Source: Sipunculus nudus
Taxonomy: Eukaryota; Annelida; Sipuncula; Golfingiida; Sipunculidae
NCBI GenBank assembly: GCA_026874595.1
Contig: CM049311.1
Span: 53,137,676 to 53,201,675, forward strand
Direction of reading: 5' to 3'
Length of the DNA: 64,000 nucleotides
Within the stretch, counting starts at the first letter, position 1, and each line of letters starts with the position of its first letter. Under the pieces are notes generated by a model, which had not been told where the DNA came from, did no database searches, and saw nothing but the letters and a program-made list of their open reading frames with translations. Both the position numbers and the translations under genes were made by a program. Positions 36,901-51,900 of this stretch are shown here, one piece after another.

Positions 36901-39900
36901 TTGTTAGTGCATAAGGATGGAGGATTACTAAAATGGTCCAGGTCTGTCGGTCCATCCGTCCCTTCCCCAGCTGCTTTCTTTACCAAATTTTACAGTCATA
37001 CTCAGCATGTGACTAATATGTGATACGAATTGGGGATATTTGGGTATAATTGGTGCCACACTTTTCCAGTTTAACTCATGGCGGGGGACTACTTTTTTTC
37101 TTAGAGGCCCTTGATAGTATCCCCAGGCAAAGTTGGGATACTATGGTTTCATGATGGTCCCGCCACCACCACAGAAAAATCTTGTGAGCAAAATAACTCA
37201 AAAAATATTTCACAGATCTTCATCAAACTTTACATGTGAATAAATATAGGTCAGAGGAGGAAGCCTATTTAAAACGGGGTCATGACCTTTGCTAGGTGAG
37301 TGACCTAGACCTTGAATAGGTCCATTATTGCTGAAAATCACACAAATTCTTAAATATCTCAAGAAAGCTTGCATGGATTGGTCCAAAAATCAAGGTGACC
37401 GAAGATCTTGGATAGCCTTGTGATGTGCTGGAAACTGGTGGCACCACCTATTATCCTTTTCTTGTTTTCACGCCTATTAATACCCTAATAATTGCCACTT
37501 GACAGTACTGTGAGCATTATAAGTCAGAGACTAATGGACAGATTTCTTTCATATTATGAACATGTAGAAAAAAGGGCTGTGGGATGAGGTCTGTTTAAAT
37601 TTGGTTCATGACCTTTAACATGAGAGTGGCTTTGACCTTGAATATTGCCATATATTGTGAAAATCAAACACCTCTTATGAGTTTTGGTCGCCATTGAGAT
37701 TTCAAACGTGACGCATGTATGGCCCACAACTAAAGGTCACAGGACTGCTCTTTTAAAGATATTGTGGATGCATTTCAAGTTGAGCCAAACTTTTCATCCC
37801 AGATTCTTCCATCATGAACATATAGCCCACCTGCCAATAGTGGATAATCCATAATAGTTGTGGGGTCACAAGGTCAAGCCAAAGGAGCGATATGTAAAAA
37901 ATTAGTTTCTGGATGATAATTCCAGCTTATATTGATGTAACTTGACTTACCTATCTCCCAGTGAAAAAAAGCAAGACCCAAATTGATTTTGGGGTCATGA
38001 GGTCAAAGGTCAAGTTCACAGGACCCACTTCTTTTTAAAGATTATGGATGCATTTTAAGCCAACCAATCCCCCCCCCCCCCCCCCCCCCGTTCATCTCAG
38101 ACCTTTCATCTTGCACATATAGTTCACTTTTCAAAAGAGGAAGACCCCTAACAATTTTGAGATCACAAGGTAAAAGGCAAAGGTCACAGGAGCCACCTGT
38201 CCGAAAAATAGTTTCCAACTGATAATTCTAGCTTGGATTGATATAGGATTTCTAACTTTAATTTTAATTATAGTCAACCAATAAAGCAATACCTCTATTG
38301 ATTTTGGGGTAATGAGGTCAAAGGTTAAGGTCACATGACCCATTTCTTTAAAAAGATTGTCGATGCATTTTAAGCTAGACTGTTCATCCCAGACCTTTCA
38401 CCTTGCACATATTGCACATCTACTAATAGAGTAATTTCCAAATCAGTGTTTGGATTACAGGGTCAAAGGTGAAGGTCACAGGAGCCATCTGCCAAAAATT
38501 CATTCCCTGATGATGACTCCAGTTTGGATTTATATAAGGGTTTCTATCTTGACTTATATATGGCCCAACAATAAAACAAGAATCCTATTGATTTTGGGGT
38601 CATGAGGTAAAAGGTCAAGGTCACAGGACCCTCATCCTTAAAATATTGTGGATGCATTTTAAGCAAAACTTTTAATCCAAAGCCTTCCTTCTTGCAAATA
38701 TATTTTATCTACCAAACATTCCCATCAGTTTTGGGTCACAAGGTCAAGGTCAGTGTGATAGGAGCAATCTGTTCTCAAAGCTTTGGAAAAAGGATATTTG
38801 GTCAACCCCATAATTTTGAAGTACTGCATCTGTTTCCTTCAAATTTGACACAACCATCTCCACCAGATGTCGGTAAAGTTCAAACATTTGTGACCTTGAC
38901 CCTGTCATGTGTCAATTTATACTACAGAAGAAGGGTCCCTTTTTTAAAGTCTGTGAATACTATGGCATCTCCAGTGCTAGAAATGTCTTGTTCCGTATGT
39001 TCTACATGTCTAAGTAGGACCGGTAGGCAGTGTATTCTCCATATGTTCAGTATGTTTTATATGTCTCAGTATGGACAGGTGAACAGTGTAATCTCTATTT
39101 GTGTTGTGAGTAGTGTAGACTTTATCTAGTAGACATTATGAGAGAGGCAAAAAATCAGTGGTAAGATATTCTGGGACACAACCACTGAATTAGCCAAAAG
39201 CATGCAGAGGACATTTTAGGAGTTGATGAATTTGGCATGAACCCAAAACACTGACAGAACTGATCTGTCTCTTACTTAATGATTGAGGCACAGTGTCAAT
39301 GTTACTGTTCTCAGTTTGCCAGTTCTGTTTGTTTAATTTGTGAAATTCTGTGAAAATTCTGCCAGATTCAACATTTAATTAATGAATAACAGCATGTGAA
39401 TAATAAAAAATTGCAATACATTATTCAGAGATTCTCAGTAACATATGTTTATAATGTTTAATAAGTGTTTGTGGAAAATGTAAAAATATCTTCCTTTTAA
39501 AATTCCATATCTTCCCAGAAACTTCCCCAACTTTCAGAAATTTCCCTTACCTTCCTGAAAAGGGAAGAAATACCTACCTTCCAGGAAGAATGCCAACCCT
39601 GGTTGACAGTGAAGACTCTGTTTGTTCAATATGCTTTACATGCTCCAGTATGGACAGGTGGACAGTGTAGTCTCTGTTTGTTCAATATGTTCTGCATGTT
39701 TCAGTATGGTCTCAGTATGGACAGGTGGACAGTGTTCTCTCCATTTGTTCAATATGTTCTGCATGTTTCAGTATGGTCTCAGTATGGACAGGTGGACAGT
39801 GTAGTCTCTGTTTGTTCAATATGTTCTGCATGTTTCAGTATGGTCTCAGTATGGACAGGTGGACAGTGTTCTCTCCATTTGTTCAATATGTTCTGCATGT

Positions 39901-42900
39901 TTCAGTATGGTCTCAGTATGGACAGGTGGACAGTGTAGTCTCTGTTTGTTCAATATGTTCTGCATGTTTCAGTATGGTCTCAGTATGGACAGGTGGACAG
40001 TGTAGTCTCTGTTTGTTCAATATGTTCTGCATGTTTCAGTATGGTCTCAGTATGGACAGGTGGACAGTGTAGTCTCTGTTTGTTCAATATGTTCTGCATG
40101 TTTCAGTATGGTCTCAGTATGGACAGGTGGACAGTGTAGTCTCTGTTTGTTCAATATGTTCTGCATGTTTCAGTATGGTCTCAGTATGGACAGGTGGACA
40201 GTGTAGTCTCTGTTTGTTCAATATGTTCTGCATGTTTCAGTATGGTCTCAGTATGGACAGGTGGACAGTGTAGTCTCTGTTTGTTCAATATGTTCTGCAT
40301 GTTTCAGTATGGTCTCAGTATGGACAGGTGGACAGTGTAGTCTCTGTTTGTTCAATATGTTCTGCATGTTTCAGTATGGTCTCAGTATGGACAGGTGGAC
40401 AGTGTAGTCTCTGTTTGTTCAATATGTTCTGCATGTTTCAGTATGGTCTCAGTATGGACAGGTGGACAGTGTAGTCTCTGTTTGTTCAATATGTTCTGCA
40501 TGTTTTAGTATGGTCTCAGTATGGACAGGTGGACAGTGTAGTCTCTGTTTGTTCAATATGTTCTGCATGTTTCAGTATGGTCTCAGTATGGACAGGTGGA
40601 CAGTGTAGTCTCTGTTTGTTCAATATGTTCTGCATGTTTCAGTATGGTCTCAGTATGGACAGGTGGACAGTGTAGTCTCTGTTTGTTCAATATGTTCTGC
40701 ATGTTTCAGTATGGTCTCGGTATGGACAGGTGGACAGTGTAGTCTCTGTTTGTTCAATATGTTCTGCATGTTTCAGTATGGTCTCAGTATGGACAGTAGG
40801 ACAGTGTAGTCTCTGTATGTTCAATATCTTCTACATGTCTAAGTATGGTCTCAGTATAGTGAGGTGGTCAGTTTATTAGGGCTATGCTTGACAAAAGGTG
40901 TCCTATAGTGATCACTGTGTCTGTCCGTCCTTCTGTCCTTCAGTCAGTAACACTTTCTATTGCGCGCGATAACTCAACAACAACATACTTTAGCTTTCCC
41001 AAATTCACAGGGATGATTGGTACCTAGGAGGATACTATCCCTCTCAAATTACAGGTCAGTCCAATTTCCAATATGGCCGCCAGGGCACAATTGGTGATTT
41101 TCTTTAGCACCTGATATTTCAACAAGAACATGCTTGATCTTTATCATTTTCTCAGAGATCATTGGTGCCTAGGCAGACTCGATCCCTCTCAAATTACAGA
41201 CCTGTTGGAATCCCCAAATGCTTGCCAGAGCAAAATTTGGGGTTTTTATCGAACCTTTGAGTTTATGCGATGGTGCAGCGTTGTCCGTCGTATGTCGTGC
41301 GTTGTCTGTACATTAACCATAGCTATCTCAAAAACAGCAAAGGCTAGCATCACCAAATTATTTTGCAAATAATCAGTCATCTGAAAAACTCTATTGGATT
41401 TTGCTTATTTTTTTTCTAACTGCATTTTCTTAGATTTTATAGGGAAAAAGCTAAAAAAGCTTAAAAAATCTTCTTCTCCGAAACTGTCCAGCCAAATTGT
41501 CCAATATTTCACAGAAATGATTCCTGGAACAATCTCTCTCAAATTTGTTCGAATGGTTCCTTTTTGGAGATTTTTAGCCGAGTTAGTCATCTGTCCAAAA
41601 AAGCACACTAAAATTAAAATCTCAGAAACGGCTAGAACTATAGTCACCAAATTTTATACCAATGTTTGTCACATATGTCATATATGAAATTGAGGTATTG
41701 GTGGCGCCACCAACATTGATGTGTATTTTACAAGCGAAAAGGTAATTTTAAACTCTTCCAGCTTATACACTGATTTATGATGAAACTGTTAAGCTGATTG
41801 GTTTAAACTTTACAAGAATTATTCTAAATAATTATTGGGTAAATACAGCTTTAAAAAAGCATCGTAGCCAATTGAAAAAGGCTTCCTGTGTTTGAAAACA
41901 GATTTGGCAACATGCTGAGTTTCAGCAGCCAAGTCAAGGGGTCACTCAGTACAAACAGGTTGGGTCCAGACATCACCATGGCAACTGACCTGGCTCTGGC
42001 GGTTGTCCAGACAATGTGTCTAGAAGTCTAGACATAGCGTCTAGACGTCTAGACACAGTGTCTAGATGCAGAATTCCCAGATTATTGGAACTATATCTTT
42101 CAACTGTTTGAAAAAACTTGGTTTGCAATTTAAGCAAATCGGGTTTATCATCACTTCACATGTGAACTGCTGCGCCTTCATTTTTGGTTGACCTCTGACG
42201 TTTCCTCGCTGCCCAGCATCCATTTGTGCATCTGATTCCACACAAAAACCCTCATATCTCGGGAACTGTTTGACCAATCAGGCTAAAAATTTTGCACAAA
42301 TGTAGCCCTTTGATAGCTTTATAACATACACCAAAATGGTGGCACCACCTGCAACCATTTTTGCACAGCGTCCATCTGTTTATCTGCCTTGGGATAATAT
42401 CACTAGTATCTCAGCAGTGGTTTGATCTTTCCACCTGAAATTTTACAGGTTTATACATCCTGGACAGCTTTCTCGATTTTATGATAGGTGGCGCCACCTA
42501 CATTCACGTACCTGCAGACATCCAAGCTCACATCTCGGGAACTGTTTGACCATTTGGGCCAAAAATTTGCATGTGTATTGATCTCACATAGCTCTTCATC
42601 ATAGGCAAAACTAGTCGCGCCACCTGCAACCACTTATGCACAGCGTCCATCTGTTCATCTGCCTTGGGATAAAATCACTCATATCTCAGCAGTGGTTTGA
42701 CATATCCAGATAAAATTTTGCAGGTTTATACATTTCTGGACAGCTCTCTTGATTTTATGACAGGTGGCGCCACCTATATTCAGGTTTACTCTGCAGACAT
42801 CCAAGCTCATATCTCAGGAACCGTTTGACCGATTGGGCCAAAATTTTGCATGTGTATAGATCTCACATAGCTCTTCATCATAGGCAAAACTAGTGGCGCC

Positions 42901-45900
42901 ACCTGCAACCACTTATGCACAGCGGCCATCTGTTCATCTGCCTTGGGATAAAATCACTCATATCTCAGCAGTGGTTTGACTTTTCTACCTTAAGAGGACT
43001 TAAGAGGATCAATATTAAATTTAATAAATTAACCTCCATTCATACTCCAAAACTTTGCACAGGTTTGCATTAGGTCTGTAGGCCTTGTTTTTAAGTGCGA
43101 TATCTCAACAAGAATATTCTTGATCTTTTACATTTGCACAGAGATCATTGGTGCCTATGATTGCTTCGGACCTATTGAAATACAGACTTGCTTAAAATCA
43201 AATATGACCAAAAGAGTACAATCAATGATTTTCTATTGCACACATTATTTCAGACATATCTTCCTTAATATTGTTTGAACCAGCAGGATTTTTTCCCTCA
43301 TTCATATGGATAAAAACCTGTTTCTGTTTGTCATATTTTTCAACTTGAACCTAAACTTTTCACCCATATGTAAACTAATCCAGCATGACCAGAAATGTGG
43401 GGCCCTCTAAGGACCATTGTCAGACCACATCTAGTTTTCTATATGTTGTATATGCCTCATTATGGTGAGATGGTCAGGTGTTCTTACCATGCATTCAGTA
43501 CACTATACATGTCTCCATATGATAGTATATGATGCTAATTTTTTTCTATATGTTCAGTTTGTTCTTCATGTCTTATTATGATCATGTTTCCATTGTTTTT
43601 TTCTGTTCTTTGTACATTAATTTATTCTCGTTATATCATTATGATCATGTTGTCAGTGTTTTTTTGCATTCACTATGTTCTAAATGTCTCAGTGTTATCA
43701 TATTAAAGCTAACAGTCATTTTATATATATATATATGTTTTGTTTCCCTTCAAATAAAGAACAAAGAATGTTTCCTTCAATGTGAATTATGGAGTACCGA
43801 GCAGAGATCTATTGAAGATCTAGAAAATAAGGCATACACATTATTCTTTTTTCAAAAACAGTTGGAGCATATAGGTAATTATACATTTAATTAATAACAA
43901 AAATAATCAGGCCCCTCTGAAAAGGCAGTCACTCAGTGCCTGATATTTAGATAATTCACTTATTAAATTTTTGAAGTTGGAGTATCCAGTCGGATTTGTC
44001 TGACTTCTTGGGGGTAAAACTCTACCCAGATTATCTTTCCATATGAGCAACAAAGTAAGTGGGGCAAAGACTTTCAGACTGATCCCTTTTAGGTGATATG
44101 AGCTATTAAATTTGGAATCACCAGGAATCCAGTTTGGCCACCAGGAAGCCTTCTTCGAATTTTGCATTATCATGGCTCTAGTTGTATTGTATTGTTCCAA
44201 TCATGTCTTGTTCCTTTAAATTTTGTCATACTAAACTGAAGTATTTAAAAGCAAAATAAAATCTGACCTATTTGCTGATGTTCTATTACTCCAGTCATTA
44301 ATACTATATAGAACCTGGCCAGGATGTATTGAATTGTTTGATGTACTTTTTATGCTCATAGTCATACTTATTTATCATTGTATCATCATTTCTGTATTTA
44401 TCAGTGTTTAAGAGCATCCATAGCATGGGTTTAATGCTCTATATAATGAATTATTATTATTATTATTCTAGTATGTGAGCATGTATGTGTTGTTGATATT
44501 TTACAGTTGATGCAGAAGGATATCGAACACAAAGACAAGAAACTGAAGGACCAGACTGTAACGCTCAAACAAATGACTTCCAAACTACAGCAGTATGAAG
44601 AACGGGTCATACTCCTGTCTGACCAGCTGGCTGCCAAGGAGCAGGAACTCAAAGCCCAGATGGATACGTTCAGCGGTAAACTGAAGGAGGCCCAGGACAA
44701 CTTCACCCTCGCCCTGCAGGAGAAAGATGCAGAAGTGGCCAGAATGCTTGACCTTGTGGGAACCAAGAATACAGAACTACAACAGAGGGATGAGGATTTG
44801 CGGCAAATGCTCACAAGGCATGAAAAACAAGTGGAAAATCTGGTCGCTAAAGGTGCTGTTAATATTCAGGATGAAGTGTTTAAGATGATGGAGCAGAAGC
44901 TGAAGGACTCCCATGATATCCTCTCCAGCAAAAATAAAGTGATTGTGGTTCTTCAGCAGGAGATGGCGAGTAAAGAAAAGCAGATCCTGGAGCAAGGAAC
45001 GCTGGTGAGGACAACGTCAGAGAGGCTCCAGCTGACTTCAGAGCAGCTCAAAATGATGCAGGAAAATTTCGCAACTGTTGAATCACAGTGGAAGGACCAA
45101 AAACAGCAGCTGGAGACACAGCTTCAGCAGAGCACCGAGAAGCATTCTGCTGAGATGCACAAATCAGCATCTCAGATACAGCAGCTTCAGACTGGGGTCA
45201 CTCAGTATGAGAAAGCCTACGCTGAGCTCTCAAGTCAGCACAGGGCCCTACAGGAGCAGCATAAGAGTGTCTGTCATGAACTGGAAGAGGCTAAATCAGC
45301 CCAGAAACAGGCTGCTGTCAGTGGTACTAAAGCTGATGGAGATGCAAAGCCTAAAGAGTCTGACGGAGCAAAACCTAAACAAGACAGCAAGGACACTAAA
45401 TATATGAAGTACAAAGCACAAGCCACTGCCAAGATAAAAGCTCTGGAGAGACAGATAGCTGACCTCAAACAGGTAGGTCTTTATCATTTTGTAGAAGCAA
45501 TTTTTTAAAAAATCCTCACATGAGAGAAAGACTGATAGGACATATATTGTCTTTCCCCTTTGATAATCCACTGCTGTGGATGATCTGCACTCTCATTTTA
45601 GAGCCACAATTTTTAGGGAAACCATCTAACTCAGTGTATAATATGCACACTCAGTTTCTGGCCCAAATCATGAATGTTGTATTTTGCATTTGTGGTATTC
45701 ATCAAATATTTACTGGTTCAGTCATGGTAAACTTTGCCAGTCAGGCCAACAAGTCTCTTAGATCTAGCACAGAAGTAGATTGTTACAATAAAAAATCATA
45801 GCAAGAAGTCTATTCCTTTTTAGTTGTCAAGTGTAAAAGACTGAAATGTAACTGTTTTCAGTAAGATATAATTAAGGAGTGGTGGGGTACACGGGGAACA

Positions 45901-48900
45901 CCTAACAGCCATGAAGCATCACCAATGTCAGTGCCATACGTACCCAAAAAAGAGGCTGCTAGTGCTAACAGTGCGCATGCCATGTTCCAACTAACAATGA
46001 CATCAAACAAGGTCAGCCAAATGATGCCGCCATGTATATTTCAGTTTACATATCATCTGTGTTCTTCAGTTGTAAGCCATGGTTAAGGTTTATTTGAAGT
46101 ATCTGAAATGATATCAGTAAGTAAGACCAAAATTTATGTTATCTAATTGAAAATTAAACCAGTACTGTTCATTTATGTAAAAATCCTATATTTTCACTCA
46201 ACATTGACTGATGGTGATATGGCCCATCATATGATGCTTTTTTTGCAGCAGGAAAAAGTTTGGTAATTATGCTTCAGTGTATAATACGCATATATTTTTT
46301 TCGTTTTGATTACATGAAGAAAAGGTATTTAGAAATGTAAATTATATTAACATTATAGGTGACAAAGTCAATTCCAGATTATTTAGTAAGTAATATAATT
46401 TTTAAAAAACTATTTTTTATAAAAATAAATGAAAGTCTCAACATTGAGCCATGACAAATCATGAAATTTGATCCACTACTTGCATTCTTATGTTTTGTAT
46501 CATCTCCTGTAGAGAAAGATGATTATGGACTCTTAGGGTATTTTGTTCAGAGTTCTTTTTTAGCCTCACTGCAGTTTAGTCTTTCTGAACTGGAACATTT
46601 GGTCTTATTCAGTTGTCCTCTTAGTCATCCATCTCTTTGTAGGATAAAAATCAAAGATGGTTTACATTAATCTTTCCTGTGTAAAATCTGTTGAAAAATC
46701 TGAAAATAGGTCAAGGTAACCTATTTTATGGTAATTTAGGGCAAAAACCTGATTTTTTGCACCTTGAAAGTCATATCTCAGGAATGGGTGCATGGCCTAT
46801 CCTGAAATATAAAAGGCCTGTTGATTTTGGATAGCGCCATGACCAGTGGGGTTACCTTCCAATTTTTAATTCTTAAGAAATATTGTGTCAAGGATCAAAT
46901 TGATCAAGAATTACTTCACCAAATATTCTAAGATATGTGTGAGTTCATTGACTATTCATGGATATACTTTCAGCTTCAAAATAGTAGTAGTGCCATTTTA
47001 TTCATTTGTACAAATTTTGCCAGCTTTCTTTGGAAGAGTTCTGAGTTTTGCTGAGACCTAAAAAAATTGTTTGAATCTGGCTGGCAAGAAGTTTGCATTT
47101 AATTTCAAAATAGCATATAAGTTATTGGGCTATTTCTTCAATATTCAAAAATGTGCACTACCTCTCATGTAAATGAACAATACATGGAATATTGGGTCCT
47201 TGGCAGTTATGTATGAACATAGATTATAGATAGATAATAAATATTGAAAGCTCAAACTTTGGGAATGAAATTTGCAAAAGCTGTTGTGGATCTTTTATAT
47301 ATGACATATACTGTTGATTCACAACATTAATTTCTTTTATCTTTGAAGGCATCTTCTTGGAGTTTTACCATTGTTTGCTTTACTTCAGTGCAAACCTTTC
47401 ACCAATCCTGTGAAGGCTTATGTAGGCAAAGTAAATTAACATAACATTCATCAGTCCTCTCAAACCCTTATAAATTAAACTTCCATCAGTCCCCTTTATG
47501 GTGAGCAACTTCTTTCATTATAATGGAAGCAAGTTATAGAGTAACTATATTTAGGAAAAAAATGCTGAAATTTAAAATACTCCATGATTCTGATTAAAAA
47601 AGAGACATAATGTTAGTGTATGACCTTTGGCTAAACAAGATCACATTCAGCTGTGTTTGAAGATTTTTTTAAACAATTATACTAAATATTGTCAGTACAC
47701 TATGTATGCTTTCTGTATGTTTATATGTTCTCCATGTGTAGCCATGGAAAGTGACATTTACCATTGCAGCTGTGGCTACAGCACTGTAAAGTTTGCCATT
47801 ATCACAATAAATAAGGCAGGTGTATGTTCATACTGCTGTTACTCTCATTTGTAAGTAATTGATAGATTTCAAGCATTCTTCTCAGCCCAGCCTGCTGCCT
47901 GTTCCCATCCTGTCCTACTCTCTTACCTGATCACTCTCCTGCTTCATCTGTCAATGTAGTCTACAATACTGGATGTACTGGTTTCCTGCAGGCCCACACT
48001 GACAACGGTGATGGTTTACAAAATCAGATTGCTGAACTGGAGGATGAAAAGGGAAACCTACAGCTGAGGATTGTCGAATTAGAAGGAGCTCTGAATGGTC
48101 AAGGTATGCACAACATTAACATTTACAAATCTAACTTTACATAAGTCTTATACATAAATATTGCATTATATTACTTAGACAATACACACACACAAAATAT
48201 TTATTTTTCTGTGTTTAAGATTATTGGGTCATGTTTGCACATTTAACCTTCTACACTAAAAATATGTGGTAATAGCTGTGCACAAACATTCATAAAATCT
48301 TTTATTTTTTTGTTCAGTCATCAGTTCTCTGGAGACAGGAATGTTGTACAATTACATAAGTGGCATCTTTCCAGTATAGCTTTTTTAGGATTGGTCCAGT
48401 GAATGCAGCAGTTGATTTTCTTGCTTTGAATAACCATCAAAAAACCAGGAATAGGGTTGCTGTAACCTGTAAACTAATATGGTTAAGACATTCATTCATT
48501 CACTGATGCCTAAATTTTGGGATGTTTATGGTCTGTTTCACAACTTTTTCTATCTTTACAATTGCACTTTTATATAGCAAACTGAGCTCAGTTTATTAGC
48601 TCAGCTGACTATAAGTCAACTGAGCTATAGTCGTGGTCCGTTGTCCGTCGGTCTGTCCGTCCGTCCGTCCGTCTGTCTGTCCGTCCGTCCGTCCGTCCTG
48701 CTGTCCGTCTGGATGTCCGTCCGTAAGACTGGCACGTTTCGACACCGTTCGACCTACGAATCTGAAATTCGGCATACAGTTAGATGTCCCCAAAATCTCC
48801 TACCATGCCAAAAATTGGGTCAATATGACTTTGTTCCTTCGAGATATTAAGGAAAAACCTCAATTTTTTATTAGAAATCTATTTTCACACTTCAGGACTG

Positions 48901-51900
48901 CCTCATATCGAAACCACTCATCTGGTTTTCTTCATATTTACCATAAATATTCCTCTATATAGTTCCTTTGTACATGCCAGAAATTAAGTCAGTATTATTT
49001 AATTTTAAAAAGTTATGGGCCCAAACATAATGGACTTTGTTAAAAATCAGGAAAGATATTTGGTCGCTTAAGACCAAAAGTGTTAAAGGTAGGGACTTTT
49101 TTTCAGTAATACAACTTTAATTGATCAAAATTTAATTGTATACCAAAAATTAGATCGAAATCTGTTAAATTTTTTTAAATATTGGCAAAAATATAAAATT
49201 GGTACCTTAAATTTTGCCCAAGTTTGACCATGGCACGTTTTTTTCCTGTCAGTACTGTGGATTTAATTTTCACAGCATGTTTTTGTTAGCATTTTGTCTG
49301 TTAACACCAAAAATTTGAAACCAGTTGATCAAAAACTGTAGATTTTATTCAAGTTTTAAAGCACCATGTCACATCAAGTTTACATCAAGCTAGTGTTATG
49401 CAGTTTGCTAGAGCTCAGCTCCCCAGCTTCAGCTCTAAGTTCCTTAAATTTAGCATACAGTTAGATGTCTCCAAAATCCCCTACCATGCCAAGAATTTGA
49501 TCACTAGGACTTAATTCCTTTGAAATATTAATGAAAAACTTCATTTTTCCATTAAAAACCCATTGTTACACTGTAAGACTGCCTAATATCAAAACCACTG
49601 ATCTGACTTTGATCATATATAATATACATATTTTTTCTATACATTCGCTATGCACATGCCAGAAATGATGTCAGTATTGCGTAATTGTTTTAAGTTATGG
49701 GCCCAAACATAATACACTTTTTAAAAAATCAAGAAATATATTTACTCCCTTAACAAGAGGATTGCTGAAGCTAGAGATTTTATGTCAGGGATGTAACATT
49801 ATTAAATCAAGATTCAATTGAATACCAAAAATTAGTTCTGAATTTTTCCAATTTTTTAAGTTATGCATGCTTGAGCGAAGCATACACTGGGGCAGCCAGG
49901 CAGCTAATGCCCAGCCACAGTTGATCCAGGTGTCCAACCCAACTCATCTAGTAGTTGTTTTGAAAAACAACATAACAATAAACAATAAATTAATAATTTT
50001 GTATTGTTTTTTTATAACAAATTAAAGAAAAGTTAATAGAAAAGGAATTTGTTAGTTGATGAGTAACAGAAAATTAACTTGCAGTTACTGATGATGTAAG
50101 AATCTTGTATGGATGGATAGAATGTCAATGTCAATGTTATTCCAAATAACACCATGCAGTCACCTATGGTATTTTTCAGTGAAATTTTAATGATAAAAAA
50201 ATAAATCATATTATTCATTACTAATCATTAGGGATCATATGAAGGAAATTAATGATAGACAAAGATGCAGTTGATAATATTAATCTAGACTCCTACTGTG
50301 TCTAGTGTGTAGATTGATGTTAAAGTAGTCCAAAGTGAATATGTTACATTTATTTTTTTTATATATAAATAAAAGCCATAAAACCAGGTCCTTATGATCA
50401 TTATTTAAATTTGTGAATTTTGTATATTCTGGATTCTCAACATCATTGTTTGGCTAAAACTGAATAAATACTAGACATGGTGCGAATGCTTTGCAAATGT
50501 ATTTGAATATGAATATGAATATGTACTGCATTAAAAAATTTTATTGCATAAGAATGGGAATTCAGGTAAAAAAGAAAGTATTTGAATACTAGTGCAGATA
50601 CTTTCAAAATGTATTCATGAATGCATTCATGAATATATTCTATAATATTATTTCAATAATCATTTCAGTTCTATTTTATTTAAAAAAATCATATGATTTT
50701 CTTCTTATTTTTTTATTAAAAATTATATCGGCACAATATTTGTTATTAAATTTTAATAAATAGTTAAACTCTTTTATTATATGTGCTGCTTATAAGTTGT
50801 ATGGCCAAGTAAAAATCCGTGTGACAATAGCACTCCATTTGTTAATAAAATAAATGAAATCAATCCTCTTCCCTGTCTCCAAAGGTACTATCAAAATCAT
50901 ACGTAAGCTAAACACCAACAGCTCATAATAAAGCTTATATTTATTACCACACAAAACAAGCATGTGGATATATCCTATAAATCAATAGGATGGGTTTACG
51001 CTCCCCACTTGATTTCACTAATCAAGAAATTAGATCCCGGTCATTACTGGTGACATTTCCAGGTTCTTTAAAGGATGTGTATAAACATACCAGACAATCA
51101 TACACCCAGATCAATAGAAACTATGAGACATCAGGTTAAATTCACAAATATAATTCAAGACAATACTTACAGAGACCTAGATGTGAGTGTGTGTGCGTTG
51201 ATGTGTCAATACGACAGTCCTTCACATTAAAAATACAGGATATTTACTGAGTCCATGGTTCGTATAAAAACAATAAAGTCCAGTTCCTTCAGAGATCTCT
51301 GGTTACTGTTTTGTGTAGAATCTAGCGTATGGTTAGCACCATATAGTCTTTCTGAGATTAGCAATCTTCAACTGATCTTGCTTGACAGCGACCCGTGTAG
51401 GTTTACGCTCACATGAATGCAATAGCTCTCTTTGTTTACATAGAGCTTAGAGTCCTTGACCTTGCTGGTGTGGCAATCGTTTCACGGCTTACATCGATTA
51501 TGTATCTAGGTCAAGCTGAACTAGGCCGGCAGGTGATGCGTGCGCACTCACTTTATCGCCAATTCGAAGCTCTGTCGGCAGCATGGCTGTGTTCTCATGA
51601 GCTGGGCCCTTGCCTCATGTAGAAGCTCGCTTCTATGCCGTTCCTGGCGTGTTTAAGCGTTCTAATGTTCCTACTGCGGTGCGTGCGTGCTGCCCCTCCA
51701 AGCTTCCAGACCCAACTGAAGCAGTGTCCCGCGTCTCTCCCTGAACTCTGATGTCACAATCGTCGTCACAATACGGCGATCCGGTTCTCTGATTGGCTTA
51801 TGGCTCAATTGTCCCATATAAGGATATTTGTGACCTAGAATGACTGCTAGCGTCACCATGGCAACCCACATACCAGATGTAATACACGCAATGCGTGACA

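Larger units (their letters stand above)
40878..43434 (+). mobile_element. Helitron-like element ending in CTAG, copy 2
   Basis: 5' AGGGCTATGCTTGACAAAAG...CCTATAGTGATCACTGTG then GTCC/TTCT repeats. 3' GGCCCTCTAAGGACCATTGT + CAGACCACATCTAG. The ends match copy 1. The interior holds 145-bp-type monomers (40965-41230, 43090-43230) and a 278-bp tandem block. It is inserted inside or at the edge of the 67-bp minisatellite. Confidence 0.62.

Noticed and set aside
39603-40072. Cys/Tyr-rich repeat frames of about 110 codons
   Set aside because: Open only because the 67-bp minisatellite happens to lack stops in rotating frames. No start context and intronic position.
43765-44200. Extra exon or LINE fragment before exon 6
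   Set aside because: The + strand frame near 43760-43875 and the minus frame 43907-44200 have no splice signals giving the needed phase, no coiled-coil pattern and no recognisable reverse transcriptase motif.
44431-44995. Antisense frames opposite exon 6
   Set aside because: Shadow of the high-GC coiled-coil exon; the sense frame is supported by splice sites and phase.
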